Source: Candidatus Stramentimicrobium fermentans (GTDB lineage Bacteria > Atribacterota > Phoenicimicrobiia > Phoenicimicrobiales > Stramentimicrobiaceae). From it: DNA of 64,000 bases. The DNA lies in NCBI GenBank assembly GCA_012520575.1, contig JAAYOB010000023.1:1-64000 (forward strand), written 5' to 3'. Made by a program: the position numbers and the translations under genes. The stretch's first letter is position 1. Every line of letters starts with the position of its first letter. Positions 39,125 to 48,298 of this stretch are shown here, one piece after another. The notes under the pieces were generated by a model that was given only the letters and a program-made list of their open reading frames with translations, searched no databases and was not told where the DNA came from.

Positions 39125-39386
39125 TACTCTTCCTCAACCAAGTCATGCTCACTAAGTTTTGCTCGCCCTTCCTTTATATCTTTAATAACCTGCTCCAAAT
39201 ACCTAATATTATTTTCAGAATAAAAGGGATTAGCAGAAATCTCAAAAGGTATTCGCTTTTCACGGGCTACTTTTTTGGCAAAAATAGTAAAGGCAGCTGT
39301 CAGAGAAAGCCCTAAATCTGAACAGACCTTTTCCATATTTTTTTTAAATCTTTATCCATTCTAAAATTAACCATTGTTTTTGCCAT
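39124..39386 (-). pseudogene. RelB/DinJ-family antitoxin with poly-A frameshift
   Basis: MAKTMVNFRMDKDLKK then, after A8, frame break; adding one A gives DLKKNMEKVCSDLGLSLTAAFTIFAKKVAREKRIPFEI. The annotated 70-aa ORF (39124-39336) is the downstream part. Confidence 0.82.
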
Positions 39387-39497
39387 AAACTCTACTCCTC
39401 TCCTTGTGATTTTAATTTATCAAGGTGTAAAGCATTTATCAAGCATATTCCTTATACCAATACTAATGCGGCACGAAAAATGCTTTTCTTTTTTCCG

Positions 39498-39541
39498 GTC
39501 ATCGCGAGAACTGTTGAAAACAGTTTGCGGTGAACTCATAC
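39498..39541 (+). repeat. Dispersed intergenic repeat, diverged copy
   Basis: GTCATCGCGAGAACTGTTGAAAACAGTTTGCGGTGAACTCATA; internal AACTGTTGAAAACAGTT palindrome. Confidence 0.45.
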
Positions 39542-39670
39542 TCTGCTGCCTGCATGGAAGAAAATAATTTTATCTAAAAATATTTTATGCTATACTAATG
39601 GATAATCTTTAAATATTACATTAAGTTTAATGAATAGCTGCAACAAAAAATACTAAAAGGGAAGCAACTT

Positions 39671-40762
39671 ATGAAGATTCCTGGCATCAAAATCATTGAC
39701 CGCTATATTCTGTCTCAGGTGATGAATACTTTCCTGGGAATAGTGGCGCTTTTGACTATCCTGCTAATCGTAGAGACTATGTTTGAACTTACCGAGATAC
39801 TGATTAATAAAAAAGCCCCTATTATGAGTGTCATTGAATTGTTGCTCTATCGCCTACCTGCTTTTTTGGCTGTCACCTTCCCGGTAGCCCTGTTAGGTTC
39901 CAGTGAACTGGCCATTGCTCAAATGTCTACCAATAATGAGATTGCCGCTATGCGCACCGGCGGTATCAGTTTTCGCAGAATTATGAAACCTTTTTTGATT
40001 GCCGGCATTTTAGTCAGTATCTTATCATTTGTAACAAATGACTACATTGTACCTGAAACTAACCATATTTCCCAGAATATCATCCGGGAAATTGTACTGA
40101 AAAAGGGACCGCCCCATATTAAGCGCAATGTCTTTTTCCGCGATGCCGAAAACCGCTATTTTTATATTAATAGACTGGATGAAGAAAATATGATAATGCG
40201 TGAGATTATGATTTATGAGATGACCAGAGAGCGTTATCCCAGAGTAATTACCGCAGCTGAAGGACGCTGGGTGGTGGATACCTGGGAATTAAAGAATGGA
40301 ACGGTGTATAATTATAATGAAGACGGCAAAATTACCTATGAGATGGCGTTTCAGGAAATGAAAATAGAAGTGAAGGATGAACTGCAGGATTTCTTTAAGA
40401 ATCAGCGTTCCCCGCAGGAGATGAGCACCAAGGAACTGCGGCAGCAGATACAGATACTGAAAGATGCGGGGGTGGACACCACCAATTTTGAAGTAGATTA
40501 CCATGTCAAATATTCTTTCCCCTTATCAGGATTTATTTTTGCACTTATCGGCGTTCCGCTGGGAATGCAGATGAAAAGGAGTACCAAAGCAACAGGTCTG
40601 ATTATCAGTATTATTCTGGTTTTCCTCTATTATGTATTTTACTCTCTATGCCGTGCCATAGGCCGAGGCGGCATAATTGACCCATTCAGCGCATCCTGGA
40701 TACCTAATATAGTATTTTTAGCGCTGGGATTATTCCTGGTGCTCCGTGTAGAAAAAGCATAA
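39671..40762 (+). CDS. lptF: LPS export permease, YjgP/YjgQ family (LptF/LptG)
   Basis: IIDRYILSQVMNTFLGIVALLTILLIVETMFEL; FPVALLGSSELAIAQMSTNNEIAAMRTGGISFRRIM; FALIGVPLGMQMKRSTKATGL. Confidence 0.92.
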   Translation: MKIPGIKIIDRYILSQVMNTFLGIVALLTILLIVETMFELTEILINKKAPIMSVIELLLYRLPAFLAVTFPVALLGSSELAIAQMSTNNEIAAMRTGGISFRRIMKPFLIAGILVSILSFVTNDYIVPETNHISQNIIREIVLKKGPPHIKRNVFFRDAENRYFYINRLDEENMIMREIMIYEMTRERYPRVITAAEGRWVVDTWELKNGTVYNYNEDGKITYEMAFQEMKIEVKDELQDFFKNQRSPQEMSTKELRQQIQILKDAGVDTTNFEVDYHVKYSFPLSGFIFALIGVPLGMQMKRSTKATGLIISIILVFLYYVFYSLCRAIGRGGIIDPFSASWIPNIVFLALGLFLVLRVEKA

Positions 40763-40765
40763 TAT

Positions 40766-40802
40766 TGCCATGCTGCCGTAGAGACGGTTCTTTCTTTTGG
40801 TA
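40766..40802 (+). repeat. REP-like sequence ATTGCCATGCTGCCGTAGAGACGGTTCTTTCTTTTG
   Basis: Shares ATTGCCAT...GACGGTTCTTT..TTTG pattern with 61021-61047 (reverse complement). Confidence 0.5.
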
Positions 40803-40824
40803 CATATTAATAGATATTGGAGAA

Positions 40825-43677
40825 ATGACGGAGAAGGCAGAATATAACAGATTTATGTTAAAGAAAAAAATAGAACAACTACCGCCTAAATACAAGAAAA
40901 GCAGTTATAAATATAAGTCTTGCCTCAATTTTTTCATAATAGGTTTTCTCACTTTTTTAGTTACCCTTCTTTCCCTTTCTGCCATTCCTGCCCATGCTCA
41001 AACAGACCTCTTATTTGATGAACAGATAAAAGCTTTTGCCATTACCCGATTCCGGCAAGGATTCACCGAACATGAAGTCCGTTTGCTCTGGGCTTCTTTT
41101 GAATTAGAGACAGCTGATGAGTACAAAGTATTTAAAAGTACCAACCGGATGGACTTTGTAGAAGTAAGGGCAGACTATGAAGATGAAGGATTTCAATTTT
41201 GGTGGATTGATGAGGATATTCTGGACCGAAACATCTACAGTTACTATGTAGAAGGATACAGCTCCAACGAGTTGGTGGGCAGAACTCAACAGGTGGAGGT
41301 CGATTTCTGGCTACCCTCCTGCACCGCCCTCTATCCGGTTAATAATGAAATTATAGAGGAAGAAGAGCCGGAATTTAAATGGCAGCCTATTGCCATAACC
41401 TCTTTTCCTTTTAAAGATGTAATCTTTTCAGCCGACGGAGAATTTATAGTACACGATTTGACAGAGGATAAGGAGATCTGGCGAGTTGCCATTGATGATA
41501 TAAATAGCGAAGCTATTATGTTTAATAAAGAAGAAGCTAAGGCGGTTTTAGAAAAAAAGCACCGGTATCAATGGCAATTAAAGATTATCGGTTATGGCTC
41601 AGATAACAGAGCTATTGCGGAATCTATTACCGGCGGGCTGTTTGGATTTCAGGAAGCCGCTGAAGGGGTTGTGCCTGAGGATGAAGGGGAAGAATATGTA
41701 GAAGGAAAATTAAGCATCGATGCCGGCTGGATCAGCTATCAAACAATTGAGGGGGAAGATGTAATTGTCGCTCAGGATAATGTAAAGCTCAATTACGAAG
41801 ATATTAGTCTTACTGCAAATTATCTGCAGATTACTCTCGATAAAAATGAATTAATCGCTAAAGATGAGGTAACTTTCATTGTCGAAGAAGAAAGCTACAC
41901 CTGCCAGAGTTTAAACTATAACTGGAAGAACGATAAGATTATTATGGAAGGTTTTGCCGGGGAAACAGGCGGTGAAAATGTCAGAGGATTGGTCTATTAC
42001 AAGGGCGGAAAATTAGAAAATTTTCCGGATACTGTTGAGATTAACAGCGGATTTTTCACTACCTGTGATTTAGAAGAACCTCATTGGCATATTGAGGCAG
42101 AACAGATTACTATCTACATTGATGATAAGATTGTGGCTAAAAAGGTTTCCTGGTATGAAGGAGACCGAAAGATGTTTACCTTGCCCTCTTTTCTAATCTT
42201 TCTGAGAGGTAAAAATCAGCTGCCTTATATTCCGGATATCGGACAGAGCAGCAGTGAAGGGTGGTTTTTTAAGAATCAGATTAACTATGTAGAGGATGAA
42301 TCATCTTATGGCAGTATTTACGTGGACTTAATGCAAAAAAAGGGTATCGGGGCAGGCATTGAACATACCTTTGAGTTGGGTGAAAAAAAGGTAGATGACG
42401 GTGAGTTAATCCTCTATTTCTATGGCTTAAAAAGAAAAGGGACTTCAATTTATGACCTCGATGCCAATGTTAATTACTGGCAGAATTTTGAAAATGATTT
42501 AAGATTGAAGGCAAATTTGGACTATACAGGTACTATTAATGCCGGCTCACTGGCGAGTTCCGACCATACTTTAAAACCTGATTTTTACCTTTACAAAAAA
42601 TGGGAAGATTCGCTCTTAACTCTTGCCGGAAAATATAATTTTAATGTCAAAAAGGATAATATAGCCGGCAAGGGGAATATTAAGATGGTCTATGACCATA
42701 CAATTACCGATGATTTAAAGTCCAACCTGACCCTGCTCTATTCTTCACAAGATGCCACAGACCAGCCCATAGACCACTTGCTCCGTCCGGAATGGCAATT
42801 GACATATAACGGTGAGGGTTATACCCTACGGCTAATCACTGAAAAACTATTCGATTTAAGTGTAGGAACAAGACCTGCCGGAACACCTGCACCGGGTACT
42901 CTGGATAGAATACCGGAATTGGTCTTTAACAAAAGCAGCGCTAAGTTATGGAATACGGGCATTAACTATAGTATAAATGCCTCAGTGGGACGATTTTACG
43001 AGAGCGCTACGGATCAGGAAAATGTGCGGGGAGAATATATTATCAATGTGAACAGACCATTCAAAATCAATGACAATATAAGCTTGAATGCCTCCGGACT
43101 TTACCGACAAGATTTTTATTTAACAGGTGAAGCGCGCTACATGCTGGGCGGTAAGTTAGACTTGAAGATCGGCTACCAACCAAAATTTTATGGCAATTTT
43201 TCTTATAGTTATTATATGTCTGAGGGACCAACTCCTTTTAATTTTGATACCTTAAGTCCTTTGAGTGAATCGGCCAGTGCTAGCATAACATTAAAACCCG
43301 GAAATGATTTGCAGATTAATCTTTCTACCAATTATAACTTTGTCTCTGAATCTTTTGGCAGCTTAGGCGCCAAATTGCAATGGAATCCAAAGGATGAGCA
43401 TAGTGTGAGTTTAAGCACCTATTATGACTTAAATAAAATGAAGTGGAGTGACCGAATAGATACCAAAATAACTTTAAAGTTAAGCGATGAATGGAAGGTG
43501 AATTACAGCGGCTCGCTCTATTTTAACAAATTTGATATCAAGAACAGCGTAATTAGTGTGGTAAGAGACCTGCATTGCCGGGAAGTCAGTATCAATTACC
43601 GACAATCGAGCAAATCCATCTGGGTTGATTTCAGCATTAAAGCATTCCCCACCGAATCCATCACCATCGGCGGCTAA
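40825..43677 (+). CDS. lptD: LptD/OstA-like outer-membrane LPS-assembly protein with N-terminal beta-sandwich/FN3-like extension
   Basis: Signal peptide ...LSLSAIPAHAQ; OstA-like region VAQDNVKLNYEDISLTANYLQITLDKNELIAKDEVTF; EEPHWHIEAEQITIYIDDKIVAKKVSWYEGDRKMFTLP; long C-terminal beta-barrel-like region. ORF opens at 40765, but the first 20 codons overlap a dispersed repeat, so a start at 40825 is preferred. Confidence 0.85.
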   Translation: MTEKAEYNRFMLKKKIEQLPPKYKKSSYKYKSCLNFFIIGFLTFLVTLLSLSAIPAHAQTDLLFDEQIKAFAITRFRQGFTEHEVRLLWASFELETADEYKVFKSTNRMDFVEVRADYEDEGFQFWWIDEDILDRNIYSYYVEGYSSNELVGRTQQVEVDFWLPSCTALYPVNNEIIEEEEPEFKWQPIAITSFPFKDVIFSADGEFIVHDLTEDKEIWRVAIDDINSEAIMFNKEEAKAVLEKKHRYQWQLKIIGYGSDNRAIAESITGGLFGFQEAAEGVVPEDEGEEYVEGKLSIDAGWISYQTIEGEDVIVAQDNVKLNYEDISLTANYLQITLDKNELIAKDEVTFIVEEESYTCQSLNYNWKNDKIIMEGFAGETGGENVRGLVYYKGGKLENFPDTVEINSGFFTTCDLEEPHWHIEAEQITIYIDDKIVAKKVSWYEGDRKMFTLPSFLIFLRGKNQLPYIPDIGQSSSEGWFFKNQINYVEDESSYGSIYVDLMQKKGIGAGIEHTFELGEKKVDDGELILYFYGLKRKGTSIYDLDANVNYWQNFENDLRLKANLDYTGTINAGSLASSDHTLKPDFYLYKKWEDSLLTLAGKYNFNVKKDNIAGKGNIKMVYDHTITDDLKSNLTLLYSSQDATDQPIDHLLRPEWQLTYNGEGYTLRLITEKLFDLSVGTRPAGTPAPGTLDRIPELVFNKSSAKLWNTGINYSINASVGRFYESATDQENVRGEYIINVNRPFKINDNISLNASGLYRQDFYLTGEARYMLGGKLDLKIGYQPKFYGNFSYSYYMSEGPTPFNFDTLSPLSESASASITLKPGNDLQINLSTNYNFVSESFGSLGAKLQWNPKDEHSVSLSTYYDLNKMKWSDRIDTKITLKLSDEWKVNYSGSLYFNKFDIKNSVISVVRDLHCREVSINYRQSSKSIWVDFSIKAFPTESITIGG

Positions 43678-43720
43678 GTTTAGTTTTGCTATTCTTTATT
43701 CTATTAATCTTTCTGTTCTA

Positions 43721-44362
43721 TTAGGATTTTGTGTAGAGATTTACGGTAACCTTGTTTATGGCAAAGTCAGGTCCCCCAATTGAACTTCCGGAACCTTGCC
43801 CTATTCTGCTATAGCTTTCCAAACCGGTATCACCAATTGTTAAATCGGCGGGATTATCGACAGAATCATAGGTTTTATCATTGTTATCAGTAGTAATAAC
43901 ATTCATATAAATTTTTTTGGGGTCGCCTAAGGATTTTAAATCGAGATTTATTTGAAAATATCCTTCAAATCTATTGCCAACACTGGTATACTGGCAGAAT
44001 TTACCCCATTCTCCCATACAGAATCCAAACTTATCCAATCTGATATAATGATAGCCTTTTTCCCATTCCTCTATATCCCGAGATGGTGGTTGCGTGGCAT
44101 CCTCTCCGATGTCCAAAACAATGTAATATTTCCCCAGCTCGGTGTTAATTTTCCCGGTTTCATTTATATCCACTCTGATAAGCAAGAGTTTTTGTTTTTC
44201 ACCGTCCCCTCCTCCGTCATCATCATCGGGCCAGCGGGCACAACCGCTAATCAGGAGTGCCGTTATCAGAAATAATATCAGCATTAAATCTTTTAAAAAC
44301 ATTGTTTTTTTAAATGTTTTAACTGCTTTTTTATTCTTATTATTTATATGGTTAAAGAGCAT
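43721..44362 (-). CDS. Putative lipoprotein, unknown function
   Basis: LLISGC lipobox; DDDDGGGDGE linker. Confidence 0.7.
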   Translation of the reverse strand: MLFNHINNKNKKAVKTFKKTMFLKDLMLILFLITALLISGCARWPDDDDGGGDGEKQKLLLIRVDINETGKINTELGKYYIVLDIGEDATQPPSRDIEEWEKGYHYIRLDKFGFCMGEWGKFCQYTSVGNRFEGYFQINLDLKSLGDPKKIYMNVITTDNNDKTYDSVDNPADLTIGDTGLESYSRIGQGSGSSIGGPDFAINKVTVNLYTKS

Positions 44363-44382
44363 TTTCTATATATCTCCCTGTT

Positions 44383-45153
44383 TTAATCCAAAATCATAGT
44401 ACTTCTGACACCGCCGGTTACATCCAGCTTATCATCTCCGATATGAAAGACGGCTTTTTCACCGGATATTTTTCGGTCATTAGCGAGCTCTTCGATCTTA
44501 ACCCCACCGGTCAGAGAAATCATATCCTCTGCATCATCGTAAATGGCTTCCAGTGCAGTAATAGTGTAATCTTTTTTTGTGATGAGCACCTCCCCGGTAG
44601 CAGTCATATTTTTTGTTCCGGTAAAAATCTCCAATTTCCGGCATTTCCAGGTTATATTGTCCGGCTCTCCCTTGCTATCCTCTCTTTCCTGCACTAATTC
44701 CACCTGGTTTTCAAAGATATATTTTTTGTCGTTTAAGAATGCCTCCAGCTTCTCACCGGTAATGGTGATATCCTCTTTGACCAGCTTTACATTTCCCGAT
44801 ATCTGCCCGATTTTAGTACCGACATTGAAGGACGCTAAATCTGCAGTAAGGGTAGCATCTTCCTGAATGATTACCACATTACCGCTAAAAACCATCGAAT
44901 CGTTTTCTTTATCATAGCTAACCTGATCAGAGGTTAATTCTACGATTGATTCGCCTTTTTCTTCTTTTTCCCGAGACACTTCCGGTTCGGCTATCCCGGT
45001 ATCTTTCCCTTTATCAACCTCTGCCTGCTCCTGAGCAAAGAGCAACATAGTGGTTAAGCTTATCAAGAAAATAATCATAAAACCTAACAAAACCTTTTTC
45101 GTTTTCATATTATTCCTGTTCCTTTCTTTTGTTCTATTGGGTTCAGGTCTCAA
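44383..45153 (-). CDS. lptA: LptA/OstA-like periplasmic LPS transport protein
   Basis: LTSDQVSYDKENDSMVFSGNVVIIQEDATLTADLASFNVGTKIGQISGNVKLVKEDITITGEKL; next to lptC-like gene. Confidence 0.87.
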   Translation of the reverse strand: MRPEPNRTKERNRNNMKTKKVLLGFMIIFLISLTTMLLFAQEQAEVDKGKDTGIAEPEVSREKEEKGESIVELTSDQVSYDKENDSMVFSGNVVIIQEDATLTADLASFNVGTKIGQISGNVKLVKEDITITGEKLEAFLNDKKYIFENQVELVQEREDSKGEPDNITWKCRKLEIFTGTKNMTATGEVLITKKDYTITALEAIYDDAEDMISLTGGVKIEELANDRKISGEKAVFHIGDDKLDVTGGVRSTMILD

Positions 45154-45156
45154 TAA

Positions 45157-45738
45157 TCAGAGTTTCATGGTAACTCTGGCACCATCGAATAATTCTAATC
45201 GGGTCATCTCTTTGTTAGCAGAAAAGCCGCCGGCTATTATATGGTTATCATCAACCTGTAATTCTACTTGTTCACTGCTGGACAATCTTTCATCATCAGA
45301 ATGCCAGAAAACCCTTTCGCCCTTCAGATAATCACCATTTTCTTTAGTTATGACCACGCCGCCGCTTAATTCCATATCTTTGGTGTACATATTAGCGATA
45401 CATTTCTGAGCTGAAATGGTCAGGCTTGGTTCTTCTTCTTTAAAAATTATCATCTCTCTAATATTTTCAAATAGTGTATTTTCCCGGTCTTGGGCAATAG
45501 AGATACTATCCGCTTCGATCATCCACTCTTTCTTTTCATCTTTAATACCCAGAACTTGCCCCTGGTCAATACGTACCGGCGGTTCATGAATTATAATATC
45601 ATCCACCACCTGTTCCATAGCCTCCTCAGGAGAAAGTTTATTATCATCATCCGGTAGTTTGTAGTAATAATGGTATATCAGATATCCGCTAATGATAAAA
45701 ACGATTAATATTAAAAAATATATTTTTTTATTGTCCAT
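45157..45738 (-). CDS. lptC: LptC-like LPS export periplasmic protein
   Basis: Single N-terminal TM; EKKEWMIEADSISIAQDRENTLFENIREMIIFKEEEPSLTISAQKCIANMYTKDMELSGGVVITKENGDYL. Confidence 0.85.
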   Translation of the reverse strand: MDNKKIYFLILIVFIISGYLIYHYYYKLPDDDNKLSPEEAMEQVVDDIIIHEPPVRIDQGQVLGIKDEKKEWMIEADSISIAQDRENTLFENIREMIIFKEEEPSLTISAQKCIANMYTKDMELSGGVVITKENGDYLKGERVFWHSDDERLSSSEQVELQVDDNHIIAGGFSANKEMTRLELFDGARVTMKL

Positions 45739-46081
45739 TATATTCGGGACTCCGTATTACGCTATCTATTATACAATACACAATGGTTATGGAAACCGGG
45801 TCTTGTCATTGGACATTGATTTTGTAATATCAAATGCCAAGCCCGACCCTTATATTTAGCCATATCTGGTACAATTTGATCTCAAAATATATTGTAACAT
45901 AAAGCGGGTAAAAAGAGCGCAAAAAATTATCGGTTTTGTTTGGTTTAAGGTTGCGGCAGAAATAATGAGAAACAGAAAGAAATTTCGTCGGAAATTTGTA
46001 ATGAAGGAAGGTAGTTAAAGTTAAAGTGCGAGAGAAGGGATTGAATAGTCAACCAATCAGACAATTTATGGTACAAAAGGC

Positions 46082-46121
46082 AGTGTTTCAATTGTATATT
46101 TCCTATAAATTATTATATAAT
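46082..46121 (+). promoter_or_regulatory. Predicted sigma70-like promoter (TTGTAT-18-TATAAT)
   Basis: TTGTAT at 46092-46097, TATAAT at 46116-46121; 20 bp shared with 47699-47718. Confidence 0.4.
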
Positions 46122-46454
46122 TATAGGGATACTCAAAATGAATTCAGTAGAATGCTAAGAAAGGTAAAAAAACCGGATATCATCACTTTGAAGCTTTTAC
46201 GCCTCTTTCATAGGGCGATATGGAGAAAAATGGCAAACTATTACCGGTGGCTATAACGGAGGAAATATCTGTACTTGCTCATATTGCTTAAGGTGTTATA
46301 TGTCTTTGCAAATTAGCAAAAAAATTTTGTTCACTGTTTAGACAAAAATGATAATTTAATATAAGATAAGGGTACTTTAGTAATAAAAATGTAATTTGTC
46401 ACAATATTAACTTCCCTATCGTTTATTTAAAATCTTAGGAGGTGAATAAAACTA

Positions 46455-46497
46455 AGAACAAAAAGAGAGATTAATAAATTTCTTGTTCTTTTTTTGT
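46455..46497 (+). terminator. Possible intrinsic terminator/attenuator in the leader of the caspase-lipoprotein gene
   Basis: AAGAACAA ... TTGTTCTTTTTTTG, following AGGAGGTGAATAAA. Confidence 0.4.
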
Positions 46498-46641
46498 TGA
46501 CTTCTCAAGATTTAAGATAGGAAGAGATTTATTAAATGGTATTATTAAGTGTCCCTCTTTTTTTTAAGATTTAAAAGAATCTGCAATTATTGTGATTATA
46601 TAAAATAGTGTTATATTTTAAGATTAAGGAAATTAGTTGTT

Positions 46642-47625
46642 ATGTTAAAAATGCTAAGACTTTTTTTTGAGAAAACGATAAAATACAAATTTATCCTTTT
46701 CTATCTTTTCTTTTTGACACTGCCTTTGCTGTTCACTTCCTGTGTGCCATACCCTACTCCTCCGAATACTATATCAACTTACCGTGCGTTATCCATCGGA
46801 ATCGGAGACTACATTAATTATGGTCCGGACGGAGATTTATTGTCCCCGCCTTACGATGTTAATAAGATGAGCAGGATGTATTGGGATTGCTGTTTCAGCC
46901 CCACTTGTATTACTTTTCACAAAATTGATAAATTGACCGACCGACAGGCAACTAAGGCAAGCATATTCAATAAAATCCAGAGTACTTTTTCCGGAGCAAA
47001 GGAAAATGATGTATCGTATTTCTATTTCAGTGGACATGGTACCCTGTATAACCGAACCTCCTATCTCTGCCCGGCTGATTTCAACGGAAATATCTCTACC
47101 GCTATCAGTGTCAATGAATTGGAATCTGCTTTAAGCGCTATTCCGGGAACTAAAGTGGTATTTATTAATTCCTGCCATTCCGGTGGATTTATCGGCAAGA
47201 GCTTAACAGGCAGAGGTAATAGAAATAATGAGACATATTTTATTTCGGAAGAAGAATATTTATCTAATTTTAACGAAAATATTTTAAGCACATTTTCCTT
47301 TAGTGAGGGGTTCATAGCTAAAGATTTGCTTACTTCCAGTAAATATCAGGTGCTCACTTCCAGCCATTGGTACCAATCAAGTTATGAGGTACACCCACTT
47401 TATGGCGACCCCCCCTATAGTGTTTTTACACAAGCTTTATATATGGGATGCAGTTTACCCTATAATACTCCAGCTGATATGAATCAAAATGCCCAAATTA
47501 CATTACAGGAAGCCTACCAGTTTATTACCCAATGGACTGCTTTTTTTGGATTCCACCAGAATGTCCAGGTTTATCCAATCAATTCCCCATTTATTATATT
47601 TGAATATTATTTCTCTTTTTGGTAA
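46642..47625 (+). CDS. Caspase-fold (peptidase C14-like) lipoprotein
   Basis: Lipobox LLFTSC; YRALSIGIGDYINYG; VSYFYFSGHGT (His); TKVVFINSCHSGGFIGKSL (Cys). Confidence 0.85.
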   Translation: MLKMLRLFFEKTIKYKFILFYLFFLTLPLLFTSCVPYPTPPNTISTYRALSIGIGDYINYGPDGDLLSPPYDVNKMSRMYWDCCFSPTCITFHKIDKLTDRQATKASIFNKIQSTFSGAKENDVSYFYFSGHGTLYNRTSYLCPADFNGNISTAISVNELESALSAIPGTKVVFINSCHSGGFIGKSLTGRGNRNNETYFISEEEYLSNFNENILSTFSFSEGFIAKDLLTSSKYQVLTSSHWYQSSYEVHPLYGDPPYSVFTQALYMGCSLPYNTPADMNQNAQITLQEAYQFITQWTAFFGFHQNVQVYPINSPFIIFEYYFSFW

Positions 47626-47698
47626 TTTTAAAGCATGACTAGCTAATTTGTTAATTGATTGATTAAATATAGAATTGGGAGATAAATAGTCTTAGCTT

Positions 47699-47737
47699 AG
47701 TGTTTCAATTGTATATTTACAATAATTAAGATATAAT
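47699..47737 (+). promoter_or_regulatory. Predicted sigma70-like promoter (TTGTAT-17-TATAAT) upstream of lipoprotein 47806
   Basis: TTGTAT 47709-47714, TATAAT 47732-47737; downstream GGAGG RBS and ATG at 47806. Confidence 0.55.
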
Positions 47738-47805
47738 TGAGATTGAACATGCTCTTGAAATAAATTTGTGGAATTATTTTAAAAAAAGAAGGAGGCAAGA
47801 TAACG

Positions 47806-48174
47806 ATGAAAAGAATGCCGCTGGTAAAGCTATTTTTGATTGTTGCTGTACTAACAATAATGGGATTGAGTTTATCAGGGTGTTTATGGATTGTTATTGA
47901 TGATGGTACGACTACAACGGGAACTGTTAAAATAGTGATCAATAATGATTATAAAGCGTATGAAGTATATATGGATGGTGCTTTTTTAGGTGAAATTCCA
48001 GAGGCTCCAACAAGTTGGGGATATACCAATGAAAAGACCTTTTACGACATACCGACTGGAACTCATAGTTTCTCTGTTAAAAGTATAGATCTTGTCTATG
48101 AAGGGTCGAAAACTAAAACAATTGTTCCCGGACTGAATACTGTTGAAATATATGTCAAATACATCCATAAATAG
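47806..48174 (+). CDS. Small lipoprotein with PEGA-like domain
   Basis: LSLSGC lipobox; YEVYMDGAFLGEIP...IPTGTHSFSVKSIDLVYEG. Confidence 0.7.
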   Translation: MKRMPLVKLFLIVAVLTIMGLSLSGCLWIVIDDGTTTTGTVKIVINNDYKAYEVYMDGAFLGEIPEAPTSWGYTNEKTFYDIPTGTHSFSVKSIDLVYEGSKTKTIVPGLNTVEIYVKYIHK

Positions 48175-48218
48175 TATTTTTATTATATAATTTATCTTAT
48201 TAAAAACAATTCAAATAT

Positions 48219-48280
48219 AACGAAGAGACCTCAGTTCTCGTTAAATGATGATGACACTACTGAGGTCTCTTCGTTTTTTT
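48219..48280. terminator. Intrinsic terminator between convergent genes
   Basis: AACGAAGAGACCTCAG ... CTGAGGTCTCTTCGTTTTTTTTT. Confidence 0.9.
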
Positions 48281-48298
48281 TTACTTAATTATAGCGTT

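Noticed and set aside
46026-46256. 76-aa plus-strand ORF in the intergenic region
   Set aside because: No recognisable domain, no clear RBS, and a predicted promoter lies inside it; not supported as coding.
46642-47625. Phage-defence (CBASS/gasdermin-type) reading of the caspase gene
   Set aside because: It carries a lipobox signal, and no cyclase, gasdermin or nucleotide-sensor gene is adjacent.
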